A stretch of DNA of 64,000 nt from Brumimicrobium glaciale (lineage in GTDB: Bacteria > Bacteroidota > Bacteroidia > Flavobacteriales_D > Crocinitomicaceae), in the NCBI RefSeq assembly GCF_004152935.1, contig NZ_SETE01000006.1:248001-312000 (forward strand), given 5' to 3'. The stretch's first letter is position 1. Each line of letters starts with the position of its first letter. Position numbers and translations under genes: made by a program. Of the stretch, positions 8,673 to 17,689 are shown in pieces. The notes beneath the pieces are model-generated. The model was given only the letters and a program-made list of their open reading frames with translations. It did no database searches and had not been told where the DNA came from.

Positions 8673-10973
8673 ATGAAATATAATTTACGTCTAGTTGTTT
8701 TCTCATTGATTTTGTCGCTCTGTTCAGGGGCGCTATTTTCACAAACGAACATTATGGGAGTTGTGCAAAGTAAAGATGCTGAACGATTAGCATGGATTGA
8801 CATCGTAGTTGATGGAATGAATAAAGGAGCGACCACTAATGCTGCTGGGGAGTTTACAATCTCAGGTTTGTCTAAAGGTTCTTACAATTTAATTTCTCGT
8901 TCAACAGATTTTGAGAATGATACTGTAAGAGTTGTTTTGAAAAGCAACGATCCTGTGCGTGTGACATTTAATTTAAAATCAATTACCACTAATTTTGATG
9001 AGGTTGTTGTTTCGGGAACGATGCGAAGTGTTCGTAAATCCGATAGTCCAGTTCCAATTGAAGTATATTCCAAAGAGTTTTTTAGATCAAATCCAGCTCC
9101 CTCAATTTTTGAATCTTTGGCACAGGTGAATGGAGTAAAACCAACCATTAATTGTAGTGTTTGTAATACTGGAGATATTCATATCAATGGATTGGAAGGT
9201 CCATACACTATGATTTTAATTGATGGAATGCCTATCGTGAGTGGTTTGTCGACTGTTTATGGATTAAACGGAATTCCTCAAGCTTTAATAGAACGTGTTG
9301 AAATCGTAAAAGGTCCAGCTTCAACTTTATATGGTTCGGAAGCAGTCGGTGGATTAATTAACGTAATTACAAAATCTCCAGATCAAGCTCCTTTACTTTC
9401 TGCTGAAGCTTTTGGAACTTCTTGGGGAGAAATTAATGCTGATTTAGGTTACCGCGCAAGATTAGGGGACAAAGTTTCAACTTTAATCGGTGTGAATTAT
9501 TTCAATTACAGTAATCCAATAGATAATAACAACGATGGATTTACAGATGTTACTTTACAAGATCGTTTCTCAATTTTCAATAAATGGAATTTCAAGAGAA
9601 AGGAAGGACGCGTTTTTAACTTAGCTGCACGTTACGTTTATGAAGACAGATGGGGAGGACAAATGAATTGGACGCCAGAATACAGAGGCTCAGATTCTAT
9701 TTACGCTGAAACAATTTACACGAGTCGTTGGGAACTTTTAGGAACTTATCAATTACCGATTAAAGAAAAAGTGATGTTTATGTTTAGTGCAAATGGACAT
9801 GATCAAGATTCCCGTTACGGAACAGATGTTTACAATGCAGTTCAAAACATCGGATTTGGTCAGTTCACTTGGGATAAGAAAATCCAAAGACATGATTTAT
9901 TAGTTGGAGCTTCAATGCGCTATACATTCTACGATGATAATTCTATTGCTACGGAAGATATAGTTGATGGTGAAGTGATTACTGATCCTTCAGAAATTTA
10001 TTTACCTGGGATTTTTATTCAAGATGAATGGAAGTTTGCACCACAACAGACATTGTTGGTTGGGATGCGTTATGACTATAATTCACTGCACGGAAATATT
10101 TTCACACCAAGAATCAATTACAAATGGACTTCAAGAAATAAGTTAAACACTTTGCGTTTAAGCGCAGGTTCTGGTTACCGGGTTGCCAATGTTTTTACAG
10201 AAGATCATGCGGCATTGACAGGGGCAAGAGATGTTGTTTTCTTGTCAGAATTAAATCCTGAAACTTCTTGGAATGGAAACATTAACTATGTTAGAAAATT
10301 CAGTTTTGATAACGGATTATTCTTGAATTTCGATGCTTCGGTTTTCTATACTTACTTCAACAATAAGATTATTCCAGATTACGAAACAGATCCAAACTTG
10401 ATCATTTATGACAACTTGGATGGTTATGCAGAATCGAAAGGAATTTCATTGAATATGGATATTCGTTACAAAAATTTCGATGCGAGATTAGGAGGAACAG
10501 TAATGGATGTTTCAAGTGTTGAAAAAGATGTGCGCATCAGACAGGAATTTCAAGAAAGATATACTGTTACATGGAATGTTGGATATAGTTTTCCTAAAGT
10601 AGGGATGAAAGTGGAATATACAGGTTACATGTATGGACCAATGTTGTTGCCTTTGATTAGTGATTTAGATCCACGAATGGGAGAATCAAAAGCTTACAGT
10701 ATTCAGAATATTCAAGTGACTAAAACATTTAAAAATGGATTAGAAATTTTTGGAGGAGTGAAGAATTTATTGAACTGGACACCAAACAAAGGAAATCCGT
10801 TTATTTTGGCAAGAGCAGATGATCCATTTGATAATAATGTTCAATATGACCCAAGTGGAAATATATTGGCAACTCCAGATAATCCTTATGCACTGAAATT
10901 TGATCCCGATTATATTTACGGTCCGAATCAGGGGGTTAGAGGATTTGTTGGATTGCGTTATACCATTAAGTAA
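8673..10973 (+). CDS. TonB-dependent receptor with carboxypeptidase-regulatory-like domain
   Basis: The 766-residue outer-membrane receptor has a signal peptide (residues 1-24, ending ALFSQ), a CarboxypepD-regulatory-like beta-sandwich (about 28-105), a plug domain (about 110-230) and a 22-strand-type barrel. The plug shows the motif CSVC (C161, C164) followed by TGDIHINGLEGPYTMILIDG, then the canonical VEIVKGPASTLYGSEAVGGLINVITK. The barrel runs to the terminal GLRYTIK strand. Such receptors import substrates such as metal chelates using TonB-ExbBD energy. The operator-like palindrome overlapping the promoter suggests metal-dependent repression, fitting an iron, haem or manganese role. The substrate cannot be read from the sequence. 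A thioredoxin-fold protein follows 151 bp downstream. Confidence 0.92.
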   Translation: MKYNLRLVVFSLILSLCSGALFSQTNIMGVVQSKDAERLAWIDIVVDGMNKGATTNAAGEFTISGLSKGSYNLISRSTDFENDTVRVVLKSNDPVRVTFNLKSITTNFDEVVVSGTMRSVRKSDSPVPIEVYSKEFFRSNPAPSIFESLAQVNGVKPTINCSVCNTGDIHINGLEGPYTMILIDGMPIVSGLSTVYGLNGIPQALIERVEIVKGPASTLYGSEAVGGLINVITKSPDQAPLLSAEAFGTSWGEINADLGYRARLGDKVSTLIGVNYFNYSNPIDNNNDGFTDVTLQDRFSIFNKWNFKRKEGRVFNLAARYVYEDRWGGQMNWTPEYRGSDSIYAETIYTSRWELLGTYQLPIKEKVMFMFSANGHDQDSRYGTDVYNAVQNIGFGQFTWDKKIQRHDLLVGASMRYTFYDDNSIATEDIVDGEVITDPSEIYLPGIFIQDEWKFAPQQTLLVGMRYDYNSLHGNIFTPRINYKWTSRNKLNTLRLSAGSGYRVANVFTEDHAALTGARDVVFLSELNPETSWNGNINYVRKFSFDNGLFLNFDASVFYTYFNNKIIPDYETDPNLIIYDNLDGYAESKGISLNMDIRYKNFDARLGGTVMDVSSVEKDVRIRQEFQERYTVTWNVGYSFPKVGMKVEYTGYMYGPMLLPLISDLDPRMGESKAYSIQNIQVTKTFKNGLEIFGGVKNLLNWTPNKGNPFILARADDPFDNNVQYDPSGNILATPDNPYALKFDPDYIYGPNQGVRGFVGLRYTIK

Positions 10974-11025
10974 TATTAGTTTAGCGCATCACTATCTTCG
11001 TTGCATCCATTTTTGAAAGCAGTCA

Positions 11026-11039
11026 TTGACAAAAGTCAA
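11026..11039. promoter_or_regulatory. TTGAC-N4-GTCAA inverted repeat (Crp/Fnr-like site)
   Basis: TTGACAAAAGTCAA is a perfect 5-4-5 inverted repeat 86 bp before the thioredoxin-fold gene. The same core (TGAC-N4-GTCA) occurs at 43473-43484 before the copper cluster. The half-site arrangement is of the Crp/Fnr type; the regulator is unknown. Confidence 0.4.
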
Positions 11040-11124
11040 CTCCTTGGATTTCAAAATTAAATGCGCCTATATATTGAAAGCTCTAATTCAAATATTCTAT
11101 AATAACTAAGAGTAAATTGGAAAA

Positions 11125-11580
11125 ATGAAAAATTTGATTCTTTTAATTTTTTTATTGCCTTTCATTTCAATGGCACAGCTGAATTCATATTCCGCTAATG
11201 ATTTAGACAGTTTGCAGTATGTTGAAGAACGACCAATTGTGTTTTTTATCAATACCGATTGGTGTTCAATCTGTTTAGCGATGGAGAATAAGGTTTTGAA
11301 AAGTAAATCAATTGTCAAGGAATTAAATGAGAATTATTATCTCGTCATTTTGAATGCTGAAAGTAAAGAAGATATTGTTTATAAAGGAAAGCGATATGTT
11401 TTTGAATCAAGCGGAGTAGATGAAGGAAAGCATCAATTGGCAATGCAATTAGCGAAAAAGGACGGGACAGTTAGTTTCCCGAGTACTGTTATTATGATTG
11501 GAAACTCCGTGATTTATAAAAACAATAGTTACATGAGTAAAGAGGACTTCTTGAAGGTTTTGAAATTGGTTGTTAAGTAG
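11125..11580 (+). CDS. exported thioredoxin-fold protein
   Basis: The 151-residue protein begins with a signal peptide (residues 1-17, ending SMAQ) and carries the thioredoxin-type active site FINTDWCSICLAM with C47 and C50. The cis-Pro region is FPSTVIM near 114-120. It therefore looks like a periplasmic thiol-disulphide protein of the DUF255/thioredoxin_7 kind, acting on exported cysteine proteins or on cofactor maturation. It lies downstream of a TonB receptor whose plug has a CSVC motif, but 151 bp and a candidate operator separate them, so it probably has its own promoter. The exact role is unknown. Confidence 0.8.
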   Translation: MKNLILLIFLLPFISMAQLNSYSANDLDSLQYVEERPIVFFINTDWCSICLAMENKVLKSKSIVKELNENYYLVILNAESKEDIVYKGKRYVFESSGVDEGKHQLAMQLAKKDGTVSFPSTVIMIGNSVIYKNNSYMSKEDFLKVLKLVVK

Positions 11581-11646
11581 GGAAGCATTGAGATGCGTTT
11601 GATCAACCACCAATTTCGGATTGTAACACTGTAACAATAATGAAGC

Positions 11647-11713
11647 AAACTCTGGCAGCGTCCATCTGTTTTGTGTTAACGTTAATAAATTAGGACCTGT
11701 CAGAGTTTTTTTT
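11647..11713 (+). terminator. long-loop intrinsic terminator
   Basis: AAACTCTGGCAG (11647-11658) pairs with CTGTCAGAGTTT (11697-11708), with one G-U pair and a long loop. The right arm passes directly into a run of eight Ts. It follows the thioredoxin-fold gene. Confidence 0.55.
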
Positions 11714-11735
11714 CATAAGTTTTATGGTTTTATAC

Positions 11736-11767
11736 AAGCCTGTTCCAGATAATGGGACAGGCTTTTT
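11736..11767. terminator. intrinsic terminator
   Basis: AAGCCTGTTCC (11736-11746) pairs with GGGACAGGCTT (11754-11764), with one wobble pair and a short loop, followed by Ts. With the hairpin just upstream it forms a double stop. The rest of the 379-bp spacer 11581-11959 shows nothing else I can support. Confidence 0.7.
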
Positions 11768-11959
11768 CGGTAATAACTACATAGAGATATCTTTCATGAG
11801 ATAGATTTAACGGTGTAAATCGAAAATTATTAATTTATGATTTAATAAATATTTTTATAACTTTTATTAGCTATAATCAAAAATCAGTAACCCTATTTCT
11901 AATTATGTTTGTGATATAATAGACACGAAACCAATTCTGGTCTTATAAAACAAAATGAT

Positions 11960-12373
11960 ATGAAAAAGTATTTGATGATTTTTAGCGTGCTACTATTTGT
12001 TTCTTGTAATGAAACTAGTAATGAGGAAATTGAACTTGAAGCTGCGGAAAAAGAAAGCTTGGTTAAACAAAGAACGATTGACTCGATGACAATTATAAAT
12101 TTGGAAAAACAAAAAGCAGAAGCCGCTTCGGAAAATACAACTGTAATTGTTGTTTCAGAAGAGGAAGAAAAAAAGAAAATGAACAACAAGACAAAAGGAG
12201 CTTTAATTGGTGCTGGAGTTGGCGCGGTTGCGGGAGCAGCAACTGGAGCAGCTGTTAGCGAAAAGAAAGGTAAAGGTGCTATTGTTGGCGGTGTTATAGG
12301 TGGCGCAGCAGGTGCTGGTGCAGGATATGGTGTTGGTGCTGGAAAAGATAAAAAAGAAGCAGAGAAAAAATAG
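11960..12373 (+). CDS. glycine-zipper lipoprotein
   Basis: The 137-residue product has a lipoprotein signal (LLFVSC, lipidated Cys near residue 16). A charged Glu/Lys-rich coiled-coil-like stretch (about 20-75) follows, then a glycine-zipper segment (about 80-130: GALIGAGVGAVAGAATGAAV, then GAIVGGVIGGAAGAGAGYGVGAG). It ends in a Lys/Glu tail. Two GxxxG hairpin helices of this type occur in YMGG/OmpA-like glycine-zipper proteins that insert into membranes. It is probably an outer-membrane-anchored envelope or stress protein; no more specific function can be read. It is monocistronic, followed by its own terminator. Confidence 0.75.
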   Translation: MKKYLMIFSVLLFVSCNETSNEEIELEAAEKESLVKQRTIDSMTIINLEKQKAEAASENTTVIVVSEEEEKKKMNNKTKGALIGAGVGAVAGAATGAAVSEKKGKGAIVGGVIGGAAGAGAGYGVGAGKDKKEAEKK

Positions 12374-12424
12374 TGACTTATTTTATATAAGTTGATATTT
12401 TGAAGTATCAGTTATATTTTATTG

Positions 12425-12459
12425 AACTCATCTTGGTTTTTAACTAAGGTGAGTTTTTG
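12425..12459 (+). terminator. intrinsic terminator
   Basis: AACTCATCTT (12425-12434) pairs with AAGGTGAGTT (12446-12455), with one G-U pair, and runs into TTT. It lies 51 bp after the glycine-zipper lipoprotein gene. Confidence 0.65.
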
Positions 12460-12646
12460 TTTTGTGACGGATGTGAAACGTATTTTTGAGATCTTAAAGA
12501 ATCGCCTCTAAACATTCAATTCAATCTTTATTTAGTAAATTAGTTGCTTGAAAAAGAACCAAACTAGCGAAATTTGAGCTGTTAATCTAAATGAGTTTAT
12601 CTTCAGTAACATATAATAAATCACAAAGCAATAAATTATAATTTTT

Positions 12647-13138
12647 ATGAATTTCACAGCAATAGACTTCGAAACAGCAACCAGTAAAAGAACTTCTGCT
12701 TGTGCAGTTGGGATTGTTTCCGTTGAAAATGGAGTTATTATAGATGAATATTACGTACTTATTCAGCCACCAAATAACGAATACAATTGGCATAATATTC
12801 AAGTGCATGGCATCACAGAAAGGCACACCATAAATGCACCGACATTTGACCAAGTATTTCCTGAAATTAAAAGAAGATTGCAAGGAAAAACAATTGTTGC
12901 ACACAACGAATCTTTTGATCGAAGTGTATTACAAAAAACGATGGTCGAGAATGGTTTCAACTATTCAGAACTCAGTATTTCTGAAAGGTGGGAGTGCACG
13001 ATGAAATTATGTAAAGCAAATAACCGCTATCCATCCGGTAAACTTAACGAGTGTTGTCTAGTTGATAATATTGAATTAATCCACCACGAAGCGCTTTCTG
13101 ATGCTAGAGCTTGTGCAGAACTCTATTTAAGAAGATAG
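12647..13138 (+). CDS. DnaQ-like 3'-5' exonuclease (DEDDh)
   Basis: The 163-residue protein is a minimal exonuclease domain of the DNA polymerase III epsilon family. ExoI is FTAIDFET (D7, E9), ExoII contains HNESFDRSVL (D91), and ExoIIIh is HHEALSDA (H147, D152), so all four metal ligands and the catalytic His are present. It would cleave single-stranded DNA or RNA 3' to 5' with two metal ions. There is no BRCT or helicase extension, so a stand-alone repair or RNA-trimming role is more likely than replicative proofreading. The following gene begins 68 bp downstream on the same strand and may be co-transcribed. Confidence 0.9.
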   Translation: MNFTAIDFETATSKRTSACAVGIVSVENGVIIDEYYVLIQPPNNEYNWHNIQVHGITERHTINAPTFDQVFPEIKRRLQGKTIVAHNESFDRSVLQKTMVENGFNYSELSISERWECTMKLCKANNRYPSGKLNECCLVDNIELIHHEALSDARACAELYLRR

Positions 13139-13205
13139 ATTTTCGTATGCTTATCCTGAGTTAAACAATCTATTTTTTCCTTCCATTGACTTTACTTTTC
13201 AAATT

Positions 13206-13904
13206 ATGACAAACTCACTTCATTCAAATATCCACATTCAACAAGTTTCCGATTTTCAAGAACTCGTTTCAACTTCATTTCAAGGAGGTATAAATGCAAT
13301 ATGTTGGAATAGAAAACTGATTGGTGATTTTTCAGAAATTGTTCAAAAAATAGAACTAAATGAAAATATGGTTGAGATTACTCAAGAAGAACTCCGAGAA
13401 CTTCAGTTGAGTAAACAAGGTCAGCTGGCGAGAGAAATTTTAATCAATGATTTTAATTTATTGAAAGCACAAGGCGCATCTCCCGTTCTTAATATTATCA
13501 ATAATTACGAAAGAGATGATTCCTATCCGTTTTTCCCAACCGATGTTTATTCATTTCATGTTGATCGTTCCCCGATTCCATCAGCTACTTTTTTATGCAC
13601 TTATTTTGGTGAATCAAGTGAGATAATACCGAATTCAGAAGCTACACAAAAAGTGCTCATTCCAGAAATCCGAGCTGAACTCAAAAAGCTACACGGCGGA
13701 AAAGAGGACGGTTTTGAAGTGTTTTTAAGTGAATATTTCTTCGATTTACATTATCAAGCGAAACCTGATGGAAATGCGATCAGTTTGGGAATTGGGAATT
13801 TGTGGAAATTAGCAATTGATCATCCGCAGAGTAAGGTTTTGCCTTGTCTTCATAGAGCACCGAAGGAGAAAGAAGGGGAGAAGCGGTTGATGATTATTTG
13901 TTGA
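13206..13904 (+). CDS. DUF1826-like protein
   Basis: This 232-residue cytoplasmic protein resembles DUF1826, a family often found with zinc-homeostasis genes in proteobacteria; I am only moderately sure of the match. Visible features are FHVDRSP (H118, D120), TFLCTYFGESSEIIPN (about 128-143) and a C-terminal CLHRAPKEKEGEKRLMI (H216, R227). The HxD...H...R spacing recalls double-stranded beta-helix iron enzymes, so metal binding is plausible but inferred. No signal peptide or membrane segment is present. It ends 11 bp before a RAYT-linked palindrome. Confidence 0.5.
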   Translation: MTNSLHSNIHIQQVSDFQELVSTSFQGGINAICWNRKLIGDFSEIVQKIELNENMVEITQEELRELQLSKQGQLAREILINDFNLLKAQGASPVLNIINNYERDDSYPFFPTDVYSFHVDRSPIPSATFLCTYFGESSEIIPNSEATQKVLIPEIRAELKKLHGGKEDGFEVFLSEYFFDLHYQAKPDGNAISLGIGNLWKLAIDHPQSKVLPCLHRAPKEKEGEKRLMIIC

Positions 13905-13914
13905 TGGTTTTGTT

Positions 13915-13974
13915 TTTGGTTTTTGGTTTTGTAGAGACGCACGGCCGTGCGTCTCTACAAAACCAAAAACCAAA
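13915..13974. repeat. RAYT-linked palindrome copy 3 (60 bp, perfect)
   Basis: Two 30-bp arms (13915-13944 and 13945-13974) are exactly complementary. The inner 24 bp equal those of the 8430-8477 copy, while the outer arms (TTTGGTTTTTGGTTTTGT) differ completely from it. It lies between the convergent DUF1826-like and M1 peptidase genes and passes into a 17-nt repeat array. It could also work as a bidirectional terminator. Confidence 0.9.
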
Positions 13975-14109
13975 CAAAACGATCATTCCAACAAAACGAT
14001 CATTCCAACAAAACGATCATTCCAACAAAACGATCATTCCAACAAAACGATCATTCCAACAAAACGATCATTCCAACAAAATAATCATTGCAAACAAAAC
14101 GATAATTCC
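13973..14109. repeat. 17-nt tandem repeat array (6 perfect + 2 degenerate units)
   Basis: AACAAAACGATCATTCC is repeated without interruption at 13973, 13990, 14007, 14024, 14041 and 14058. Two diverged units follow to 14109. The array starts inside the last bases of the palindrome arm. Perfect copies point to recent expansion. An open frame crosses it but is only a by-product of the repeat. Confidence 0.9.
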
Positions 14110-14148
14110 ATACCAAAAAAATCAAAACCCTTCATAATTCAACATTCA

Positions 14149-16032
14149 TCATTTTGAAAAAAGAATTTCATCAACAGTATTAAATGAAATCGCATGATAA
14201 TTTGGTCTCGCTTCCTTATAAACTTCTCTTCCCCATTCCAAAGTTTCCTCTGAACTAGCTAAAGTCGTGTACAACGGTTCCAAGTATTTTCTTCTTCCTA
14301 CTTTGGTTAAGAAAGCTTTCATTTCTGGACGAATTTCTTTGTAGTCGTTTTTGATTCCAAGTACATACCATTCTGACATGATTTCAGAATTCCCGCTGTT
14401 TTTGAAATTCAATTGTTTGTCAAGCGCAATCATTTTATCTTTTTCTAATTCTCCATTAAATCCTCTGATAAAAGCCATCCATTCTTGCGTAGTTTTGTCT
14501 TTTCTCTTTAAATCTTTTGGTAAATTTTTTCCTTCTTTAATGTCTGAAGCAAGTTGTTCTGCAATCTCGAATTTCTTTGATTCAACCTTTACGATGTTGT
14601 CTGGAATTCCAGCTCCATAAATCCATTCTTCTGTATTGAAGCCCATTTCAGATAGTTCTGGAAGGTTTTTGTTTAAGTAATTTACAAAATCTTCTGTCGT
14701 TAAAGTTTCAAATTTATGTGCATTAAAATAACCATTGATAAATACATCAAACTTTTCTCTACCTACTTTAGATTCAATTGTCTTTAAGAAAAACGAACCT
14801 TTTCCATAAGCAATATCCGTCATTCCGTCATCAGGATTCCTATTGTCTAAGTTTAGTTTCAAATGTGTATCCTTTTGATTTCCTTCTTTATTCATTTCTG
14901 AAATGGTATTCTTCAATTCTTGGAGTTCAATAATCGCAAGCATATCAGCCACTTCTTTTCCATAAACTTCTTCCATGATTCTGTTCTCGAAATAAACAGT
15001 GAATCCTTCATTCAGCCAAAAGTCGTCCCATGAAGCATTCGTCACTAAATTTCCTGACCAAGAATGTGCTAATTCATGTGCAATTGTACTTACTAAACTT
15101 CCGTCTCCAGCAATTAAAGTTGGCGTAACGAAAGTTAATCTCGGATTTTCCATTCCACCAAAAGGGAACGAGTAAGGCAATACCACAACGTCATAAATGT
15201 CCCAAAGGTAATCTCCGTAAAGGCCTTCAGCTGCATCAATCATTTTTGGAATGTCCTTAAATTCTTTTTCAGCAGCATCAATCATGTGCGGTTCTGCATA
15301 AACTCCACTGTTGTCGCTCAATTTTCTGTATTCTAATTCTCCAACCGTCAATGCTAATAAATAAGAGGGAATTGGTTGTTTCATTTCAAAATGATAAACC
15401 CCACTTTCATTTAATTCTGTAGGATTTGTAGCGCTCATCAAAGGCAACATTCCTTCAGGAACTTTTACCGTTGCTGAATAAGTAATTCTATTTTCAGGTG
15501 TATCTTGAACCGGAATCCATGATCTTGTCAAAATCGCTTGACCTTGTGTATATAGGAATGGATATTTTCCACTTCCAGTTAGTTCTGGAGCTAACCAACC
15601 CAAAGCTTCTGCGCTTGGAGAAGTAGAATAATAGATGTTAACGAATAAGTCACCAATGTCTAAATCAACAATCAGTGGTGAACCTAATAATGAATCGTAT
15701 TCGCCTATTTCAAATCTTGCATCATATTCATTGTTTTTATCTCCTAAGGTTACTTTTTCAATATTCAAATCTTTTATATCGAAATATACCTTTTTGAATC
15801 CTGCATTTTTTACTCTATGTCTAGCAATACCCTCAATGATTTTTTTGTCAACATCCAGCGACAATTCAAGATTAAGATGAAGCGTTTTAACTTCGTCTAA
15901 TTTACTGTAACTGTGATTTGTGACCGTAACTTCTGATGTCTTAATTTCAACTTCTTTTTGTTCTTTCTTTTGTTCTTGATTACAAGAGAATAAAGCGAGA
16001 GCAGCCAATACTGGGAAAATCTTTTTAATCAT
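14149..16032 (-). CDS. M1 family aminopeptidase lipoprotein (leukotriene-A4-hydrolase-like)
   Basis: The 627-residue zinc aminopeptidase removes N-terminal residues from peptides. It has a lipoprotein signal (LALFSC near residue 17), so it should sit in the outer or inner membrane facing the periplasm. The N-terminal beta-saddle domain precedes the substrate motif GGMEN (292-296). The zinc site is HELAH (H319, E320, H323) plus E342 in NEGF, and an ARM-repeat C-terminal domain of the LTA4H type follows. Length fits LTA4H-like members. It is transcribed alone, with the TPR/AraC regulator gene 85 bp upstream on the same strand. With the two POT transporters nearby it suggests peptide catabolism. 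Confidence 0.92.
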   Translation of the reverse strand: MIKKIFPVLAALALFSCNQEQKKEQKEVEIKTSEVTVTNHSYSKLDEVKTLHLNLELSLDVDKKIIEGIARHRVKNAGFKKVYFDIKDLNIEKVTLGDKNNEYDARFEIGEYDSLLGSPLIVDLDIGDLFVNIYYSTSPSAEALGWLAPELTGSGKYPFLYTQGQAILTRSWIPVQDTPENRITYSATVKVPEGMLPLMSATNPTELNESGVYHFEMKQPIPSYLLALTVGELEYRKLSDNSGVYAEPHMIDAAEKEFKDIPKMIDAAEGLYGDYLWDIYDVVVLPYSFPFGGMENPRLTFVTPTLIAGDGSLVSTIAHELAHSWSGNLVTNASWDDFWLNEGFTVYFENRIMEEVYGKEVADMLAIIELQELKNTISEMNKEGNQKDTHLKLNLDNRNPDDGMTDIAYGKGSFFLKTIESKVGREKFDVFINGYFNAHKFETLTTEDFVNYLNKNLPELSEMGFNTEEWIYGAGIPDNIVKVESKKFEIAEQLASDIKEGKNLPKDLKRKDKTTQEWMAFIRGFNGELEKDKMIALDKQLNFKNSGNSEIMSEWYVLGIKNDYKEIRPEMKAFLTKVGRRKYLEPLYTTLASSEETLEWGREVYKEARPNYHAISFNTVDEILFSK

Positions 16033-16117
16033 ACTTTTTTGAGTTTACAAAGTGTAAAAATATGATTATTTCTGAGGATATCCTTAATTGTTCCGTCAAT
16101 CCACTTATTTGCTGTGC

Positions 16118-17689
16118 TTAATGGCTGACTAAAATTTCTCTTCTTGGTTTATTGTTTTGATAAAGGCTAATGAATTTTGAAGGTTTATACCCAGTAACAG
16201 ATTTGAAAACGGAGTTAAATTTCTTCTTATTCGAAAATCCGGCTTCATCTGCCAAGGCACTTATTTTATACTTCCTAAATTCCGGGTTTTTCTCAATTTT
16301 GTTGATGATACATATAATCATCGCTTTATTCATATAGGCTTCGAAACTTGCTCCTTTATGAGTGTGGGTTAAATTATTGAGATGTGCATCTGTAGTCCCT
16401 AGCTTTTTCGCTATTAAAGGCAATGAACGACAATCTTCCGAAAAGGTGTCTTTTTGAGCGTGTTTTTCTAAAAGCTTGAGAATTTTTTGATCTTCTTCTG
16501 TTATGTTCTCACTATTTATCAAAACTTCATCATCGTCATTCTCCGTAATTTCATTCTTGTGAGCTTCGAAGTTGTCCATTAAAAGATTGAAACGCTTTAC
16601 GTCCTTGTTTTTTATGTTTTTGTATTTAATGAAGATTGCAATAACAAGAATCGTTAACCCAATAATAGTTATTAGTATCCAGTTTTTGTCACTTGATGCA
16701 GTTTTTGCTTTTGAAACTTTTTCAATAATTCCTCCAACAGATTTATCTTGACTTTCCATGTGTTGGTTGTAGGATTCTAGAAATTTTTCATTGTAAAAGG
16801 AATACTTATCAAAATCATCTACTGTCTTGTAGTACTTTGTTAATAAAGGATATACTTCGATCTTAAGATGAGTGAATTGAGAATTCTCCGCAATTTCCTC
16901 TGTTTTAGTTAGATAGGAATATGCTGAGTCTAAAATATCCATCATGAGAAAACTTTTCCCTAATCCCAGTAAAACTTGACTTTCTAAGGCAACGTTACTG
17001 GCTTGAAGTCCTGATGAATGTTTAATTGCTAATCTGTATTCTTTGATCGCTTTTTCATATTTTTCAAGGCCTATGTATGCAGCACCCTTTAAATTTGAAA
17101 CGTTGGTTAAATAGAATTGTTTAGTTTCTTTTTTATTGATTTTGTGGAATTCTCTAGCTGCTAATTTGATCTCTTCTAAGGTTGTTGTGAAATTATTTTT
17201 ATCGAGCTCGTAGCTTGCAGATTCAAGATGAATTGATCCCATAAACTTGTAGCGGTCTTGATCATTTTTTATTTTCTTACCCGCTTTAATTCCTTTTTTA
17301 AGATATACTTCTCCGTAATCGAATAAGCCTAAAAGTCTGTATTGTGATGAAAGTAAACCACAAAAACGAGCTTGTTGTTGATGTAATTTCTTTTCTGAGG
17401 AAAACTTCTCTCCCTCGATTGCAGTTTGAAGTGCTTTTTCTGTTTCGCCTTTTTGGAGTAAAAGCATAGATTTAAGAAAAATAGATTTTGACTTATTTTC
17501 TTTGATCGTTGAAACGTTATTTAATGAATCAATTAAATAAATTGCTTTGTCAACATCTTTCTTTGAAATTTCAGAGTAGATTTTTATATACAAACTGTCA
17601 AATTCTGACTGTTGTTTAGCTAAATCCAGCTGAGCATTTATTAAAAATGAAGAGCATAGCGTTAGAATGAATAAAAGTTTTTGTTTCAT
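16118..17689 (-). CDS. membrane TPR-AraC family regulator
   Basis: The 523-residue protein has the Bacteroidota one-component architecture. It starts with a signal peptide (1-19, ending INAQ) and a periplasmic all-helical TPR-like sensor (about 25-320). One transmembrane helix covers about 336-356 (WILITIIGLTILVIAIFI). The cytoplasmic part has a linker and a C-terminal AraC/HTH_18 DNA-binding domain (about 443-515), with ALADEAGFSNKKKFNSVFKSVTGYKPSKF. A periplasmic ligand would thus control transcription directly. It is divergent from the two POT peptide transporters, with 347 bp between them, so these are its most likely targets (inference). The M1 peptidase gene follows on the same strand. 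Confidence 0.88.
   Translation of the reverse strand: MKQKLLFILTLCSSFLINAQLDLAKQQSEFDSLYIKIYSEISKKDVDKAIYLIDSLNNVSTIKENKSKSIFLKSMLLLQKGETEKALQTAIEGEKFSSEKKLHQQQARFCGLLSSQYRLLGLFDYGEVYLKKGIKAGKKIKNDQDRYKFMGSIHLESASYELDKNNFTTTLEEIKLAAREFHKINKKETKQFYLTNVSNLKGAAYIGLEKYEKAIKEYRLAIKHSSGLQASNVALESQVLLGLGKSFLMMDILDSAYSYLTKTEEIAENSQFTHLKIEVYPLLTKYYKTVDDFDKYSFYNEKFLESYNQHMESQDKSVGGIIEKVSKAKTASSDKNWILITIIGLTILVIAIFIKYKNIKNKDVKRFNLLMDNFEAHKNEITENDDDEVLINSENITEEDQKILKLLEKHAQKDTFSEDCRSLPLIAKKLGTTDAHLNNLTHTHKGASFEAYMNKAMIICIINKIEKNPEFRKYKISALADEAGFSNKKKFNSVFKSVTGYKPSKFISLYQNNKPRREILVSH

Noticed and set aside
13973-14109. Possible CRISPR array
   Set aside because: The repeats are contiguous 17-mers without unique spacers and no cas genes are near.
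13898-14137. Open frame of 79 codons reading KTIIPTKRSFQQNDHSN repeats
   Set aside because: It is only the translation of the 17-nt tandem array and palindrome; no start context and no protein-like composition.
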